Notes under the pieces: generated by a model
What the model was told of the DNA's origin: nothing
Seen by the model: only the letters and a program-made list of their open reading frames with translations
Databases searched by the model: none
NCBI RefSeq assembly: GCF_040096285.1
Contig: NZ_JBBMEY010000003.1
Coordinates: forward strand, 44,980 to 108,979
Source: Ruminococcoides intestinihominis
GTDB taxonomy: Bacteria; Bacillota; Clostridia; Oscillospirales; Acutalibacteraceae
Length of the DNA: 64,000 nt
Reading direction: 5' to 3'
Shown here: piece after piece, positions 60,814-64,000 of the stretch
Position numbering within the stretch: the first letter of the stretch is position 1
Layout: every line of letters begins with the position of its first letter
Program-made: the position numbers and the translations under genes

Positions 60814-63800
60814 ATGAAAAAGATGTTAAAACGATTGTGTACGGGCTTCTTAGCTCTTGCAACTGTCGTTACTGCTTTGCCGACTACACCCGTTCATGCA
60901 GAAAGTAAGCAATACTGGACGGAGTCAAAAGAGCGTATCGGTATCGTTGAAAAAGTAATGAATGACGGTTCAATTGGTTCTACCTTTAATGAGGGACATT
61001 TGACCGTTGAGGGCGAGGACGCTTACTGTATTGACATCAACACAGACTTTAAGAATGGTTACAAGACCAGAGCTGACGTAAGCACCCGTATGAGTGCCGA
61101 CCAGATAAGCGACGTTGCCTTATCTATCGAATATGTAAAACAGTACACAGACAGCCACAGCGGAATAAGCAAAAATCACGCTTATCTTTTAAGACAGCTT
61201 GTAGTCTGGCAGAGATTGAGCGTACATCTTGGCTGGCAATGTGATAACGTGCGAGCTTCTTATGATGAAATTCCAAAGGCTACGCAGGACGAAGTTTTCT
61301 CTGGTGCGAAAGCCTTTGTCAAAGAAAATAAAGGACGCTATGAATGTGGCGGTTATATCTACTCTGGCGAGGGGCAGGAATTGGGACAATTCTGGGCGAA
61401 ACTGAATGTCGGAAATACGAAACTGCAAAAGGTTTCCAGTAATGCCAGCATCACAGACGGTAACGGGAATTACTCAATCGCTGGTGCAACATACGGTGTC
61501 TTTTCTGATAAAGACTGCACAAAACAGCTTGCCACCCTTACGACTGATGAAAACGGAAACACAGATATTGCAGAGGTAAAAGCAGGCACAGTCTATATCA
61601 AGGAATTATACGCACCAGCAGGATATAAAGTGGATAAAACTGTATATTCCTTAAAGGTTGAAGTTGGAAAGACAGCAATTTTGAAAGTATCAGATACGCC
61701 AAAAGTAACGGACACTTTGATTGAGCTTTTCAAGATTGATATGGAAACACAGAAAGACAATCCGCAAGGGAACGCTTCTTTAGCAGGTGCGGAATTTACA
61801 TGGAAGTATTATGCTGGCTTCTACAATAAAGACAATCTCCCTGCCGAAGCTACTCGTACATGGGTTACAAAGACAACCGCTGAAACAGACAGCGACGGAA
61901 CAACCCACTACATCACAAAATTAGCGGACACATACAAAGTATCTGGCGACAGCTTCTATATGCAGGACGGCAAGGCGGTTCTTCCACTTGGAACACTAAC
62001 CGTAGAAGAAACAAAAGCTCCAAACGGCTACTTGTTAGAGGGTGCATATATGCAGGCTGGCGATAAGTCCGAACAGATAAAAGGCTTATATGTAACACAG
62101 ATTACCGAGGACGGCGACCTTGCCGTATTATCTGGAAGTAACCAGTTTTCCGTATCAGACAAGGTTATCCGTGGCGGTGTCAAAATTCAGAAACGAGATT
62201 TAGAAACGGGCGATACAAAGCCACAAGGAAGTGCCACTTTGAAAGATACTGCCTTTGACATCATTTCCTTAAATGATAATGCAGTATTGGTTGAGGGCAA
62301 GTTATACAAGAAAAATGAAGTGGTAAAGACAATTCGTACAGATATTGAGGGTGTCGCTTCTACTTCTTCTGACCTCTTACCTTATGGAAAATTCCGTATC
62401 GTTGAGAGTGAAGCTCCCAACGGTTACTTAACTGACGGTGCAAAGCCGATTGATTTTACAATCACAGAAAATGGAAAAATCGTGGACTTAACCGAAAAAG
62501 CCCATTCTATCTATAATCAGATTAAGCGTGGAGATATTGAGGGTGTAAAAATCGGTGCAGGCACACACAAGCGTCTTGCTGATGTTCCTTTTAGGATCAC
62601 AAGCAAGACAACGGGCGAAAATCACGTCGTGGTAACTGATGATAACGGGCAATTCTCCACTTCTGCTGAATGGGCTTCTCATAAGCACAATACAAACGCA
62701 GGAAAGACCAGCGAGGACGGTGTGTGGTTTGGAACTTCTGAACCAGACGACAGCAAGGGGGCATTACCTTATGATACCTACATCATTGAAGAAATGCGTT
62801 GTGATAGTAACAAAGGCTTTGAACTTATCCCACCTTTTGAAATCGTGGTATCAAGAAATAACCTTGTGATTGATTTAGGGACGCTGACTGATGAATACGA
62901 AAAAGAAATCTCTATCCATACCACAGCGACCAGCAAGGACGGCGAAAAGACTATCCTTGCAGGAAAAGAGGTTACAATCGTTGATACTGTCAAATTAGAC
63001 GGACTTACAAAAGGCACAAAGTATCAGTTGAAAGGCTGGCAGATGTTAAAGGAAGAAAACGCCGAGCTTATCATTGACGGGAAACGTGTAGAAAACGATT
63101 ATACCTTTGTCGCTGATGAGGAAGAAATGAAAGTGGAAATTTCCTATACGTTCAATGCGTCTGCTTTAGGTGGCAAAAACCTTGTTACCTTTGAAGAATT
63201 GTATGATTTAAGCAATCCAGACGAACCCGTAAAAGTTGCAGAACACAAAGACATTGAGGACGACGGGCAGACCGTACTTATCACAGAGCGTATCATCAAA
63301 ATTCATACGACTGCTACGGATAAGGACGGCAACAAAGAGCTTGAAGCTGGAAAAGACGTTACAATCATTGATACCGTAACCTTAGAGGGCTTAGAAGTCG
63401 GTACACAGTACAAACTTGTGGGCTGGCAGATGTTGAAAGAAGAAAATGCAGAACTTCTTATCAATGGAAAGCGTGTGGAAAGTGATTATATGTTTACCGC
63501 TGACAGCGAAACTATGAAAGTGGAAGTTGCCTTTACCTTTGACGCTACTTCCCTTGACGGCAAACAGCTTGTAACTTTTGAAGAATTGTACGACTTAAGC
63601 AATCCAGACGAGCCGAAGAAAGTTACCGAACATAAGGACATTGAGGAAGAGGGACAGACGATTACTTTTAAGGAAAAGCCAGAAGAACCAGAAAAACCCG
63701 AAACACCACCGACACCAGAAAAGCCTAGCAGACCTAGCGACAGTCCCAAAACGGGCGATAACACCAACCTTTACGGACTGCTTGCACTTCTTGTGACTTC

Positions 63801-63858
63801 TGGTGCTGGACTGACAGGTATCTTCTTCTACAAACGCCGTAAAATGAAGAAATTATAA
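60814..63858 (+). CDS. Sortase-anchored adhesin: thioester-like, Cna-B-type and VaFE repeats, SPKTG anchor
   Basis: A 1014-aa cell-wall-anchored protein. Signal peptide ~1-30 (ends VHA); ~60-205 resembles a Cys-Gln thioester domain (AYCIDIN; RQLVVWQ); three to four SpaA/Cna-B-like domains follow with Pro-Asn-Gly-Tyr endings (ETKAPNGYLLEG, ESEAPNGYLTDG), then two VaFE-type repeats, each with IHTTAT, GKEVTIVDTV/GKDVTIIDTV and FEELYDLSNPDEP. A Pro/Glu linker leads to SPKTG, a membrane helix and RRKMKK for sortase anchoring. ATG 60814 follows AAAGGAG. CGT/GGC-rich codons differ from host genes. Such genes are typical cargo of Tn1549-like conjugative elements. Confidence 0.85.
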   Translation: MKKMLKRLCTGFLALATVVTALPTTPVHAESKQYWTESKERIGIVEKVMNDGSIGSTFNEGHLTVEGEDAYCIDINTDFKNGYKTRADVSTRMSADQISDVALSIEYVKQYTDSHSGISKNHAYLLRQLVVWQRLSVHLGWQCDNVRASYDEIPKATQDEVFSGAKAFVKENKGRYECGGYIYSGEGQELGQFWAKLNVGNTKLQKVSSNASITDGNGNYSIAGATYGVFSDKDCTKQLATLTTDENGNTDIAEVKAGTVYIKELYAPAGYKVDKTVYSLKVEVGKTAILKVSDTPKVTDTLIELFKIDMETQKDNPQGNASLAGAEFTWKYYAGFYNKDNLPAEATRTWVTKTTAETDSDGTTHYITKLADTYKVSGDSFYMQDGKAVLPLGTLTVEETKAPNGYLLEGAYMQAGDKSEQIKGLYVTQITEDGDLAVLSGSNQFSVSDKVIRGGVKIQKRDLETGDTKPQGSATLKDTAFDIISLNDNAVLVEGKLYKKNEVVKTIRTDIEGVASTSSDLLPYGKFRIVESEAPNGYLTDGAKPIDFTITENGKIVDLTEKAHSIYNQIKRGDIEGVKIGAGTHKRLADVPFRITSKTTGENHVVVTDDNGQFSTSAEWASHKHNTNAGKTSEDGVWFGTSEPDDSKGALPYDTYIIEEMRCDSNKGFELIPPFEIVVSRNNLVIDLGTLTDEYEKEISIHTTATSKDGEKTILAGKEVTIVDTVKLDGLTKGTKYQLKGWQMLKEENAELIIDGKRVENDYTFVADEEEMKVEISYTFNASALGGKNLVTFEELYDLSNPDEPVKVAEHKDIEDDGQTVLITERIIKIHTTATDKDGNKELEAGKDVTIIDTVTLEGLEVGTQYKLVGWQMLKEENAELLINGKRVESDYMFTADSETMKVEVAFTFDATSLDGKQLVTFEELYDLSNPDEPKKVTEHKDIEEEGQTITFKEKPEEPEKPETPPTPEKPSRPSDSPKTGDNTNLYGLLALLVTSGAGLTGIFFYKRRKMKKL

Positions 63859-63870
63859 GGTGGTAACGGT

Positions 63871-64000
63871 ATGAGAAAAGGAAAATCACGCTCTCCACCG
63901 AAGCTGTCAAACGGCAGACTTCCGCTTATTCTGGCTTGTCTGCCTACAACCTGCAAGAACACGGATAGTCAAGGGTGCGTAAGCATTGATTTTACCCTTT
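63871..64000 (+). CDS. Unidentified ORF cut by the window end
   Basis: ATG 63871 follows GGTGG, 12 nt after the adhesin stop, and stays open for 43 codons (MRKGKSRSPPKLSNGRL). A second frame over the same bases (ITLSTEAVKRQTSAYSGLS) looks equally protein-like but has no start and ends before the window does. Neither matches a family I know. Confidence 0.35.
   Translation, partial: MRKGKSRSPPKLSNGRLPLILACLPTTCKNTDSQGCVSIDFTL

Noticed and set aside
63871..63961. Alternative frame containing ITLSTEAVKRQTSAYSGLS
   Set aside because: It has no start codon after the preceding stop and terminates within the window; the ATG frame with a ribosome site was listed instead, with low confidence.

Overview
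The window reads as chromosome of a low-GC Gram-positive gut-type anaerobe of the class Clostridia, probably Ruminococcaceae/Oscillospiraceae-like. The evidence is AT-rich DNA with AGA-dominated arginine codons, strong GGAGG-type ribosome sites, TTGACA/TATAAT promoters, a tryptophan T-box, HrcA/CIRCE heat-shock control, a secreted starch-binding alpha-amylase, many Cys-anchored lipoproteins, and the edge of a conjugative-element-like segment with a sortase-anchored adhesin. The genus cannot be fixed from the sequence alone.

Layout. 1-1.7 kb: 3' part of the window-truncated htpG with a perfect CIRCE. 1.7-3.8 kb: class-3 lipase and an EamA transporter. 3.85-10.1 kb: T-box-controlled trpEGDCBA, with no trpF. 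10.1-13.4 kb: HAD phosphatase and alpha-amylase. 13.6-19.7 kb: two tandem paralogous polytopic membrane proteins (the first with a stop at codon 5), an EamA transporter and a HAD phosphatase. 19.7-22.3 kb: a binding-protein lipoprotein fused to a peptidoglycan-binding domain, and an AAA ATPase. 22.4 kb: a lone 5S rRNA gene. 22.7-26.3 kb: a duplicated secreted protein and an L,D-transpeptidase. 26.4-27.4 kb: DUF5662 and HD proteins. 27.5-30.0 kb: a small regulon of a Nif11-type peptide, an AEC transporter, a WYL regulator and a 48-aa membrane peptide, with two matching operator-promoters. 30.3-32.7 kb: an H1-like lysine-rich protein and mgtE behind a long leader RNA. 32.7-38.8 kb: nth, HAD, zinc-ribbon protein, two lipoproteins, a kinase/HTH divergent pair and a TatD nuclease. 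38.9-41.3 kb: metG and initiator tRNA. 41.4-43.0 kb: a split HipA-like kinase and HIRAN pair. 43.2-44.6 kb: FliB-like methylase and a lipoprotein. 44.7-49.6 kb: hrcA-grpE-dnaK-dnaJ. 49.7-53.2 kb: small membrane proteins, rpsT, prmA and an Mrp/Nbp35 ATPase. 53.3-60.4 kb: a C39-like/10xFN3 secreted protein, valS and a CpXC protein. 60.8 kb to the end: an SPKTG-anchored thioester/Cna-B/VaFE adhesin with different codon use, probably the edge of an integrative conjugative element.

Mechanistic links. HrcA, encoded here, should repress both its own operon (two CIRCE-type elements, one inside the promoter spacer) and htpG. The trp operon is read through a T-box with a UGG specifier. The two GTCCCA-N4-TGGGAC operators sit at identical spacing from extended -10 boxes ahead of the Nif11 operon and of the 48-aa peptide, and so define a local regulon, most simply controlled by the operon's own WYL protein.

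Most interesting candidates: the Nif11/AEC/WYL/48-aa-peptide regulon, the split HipA-HIRAN pair, the mgtE leader that does not look like an M-box, and the tandem membrane protein whose fifth codon is a stop. All function calls come from reading motifs by eye; no database search was run.
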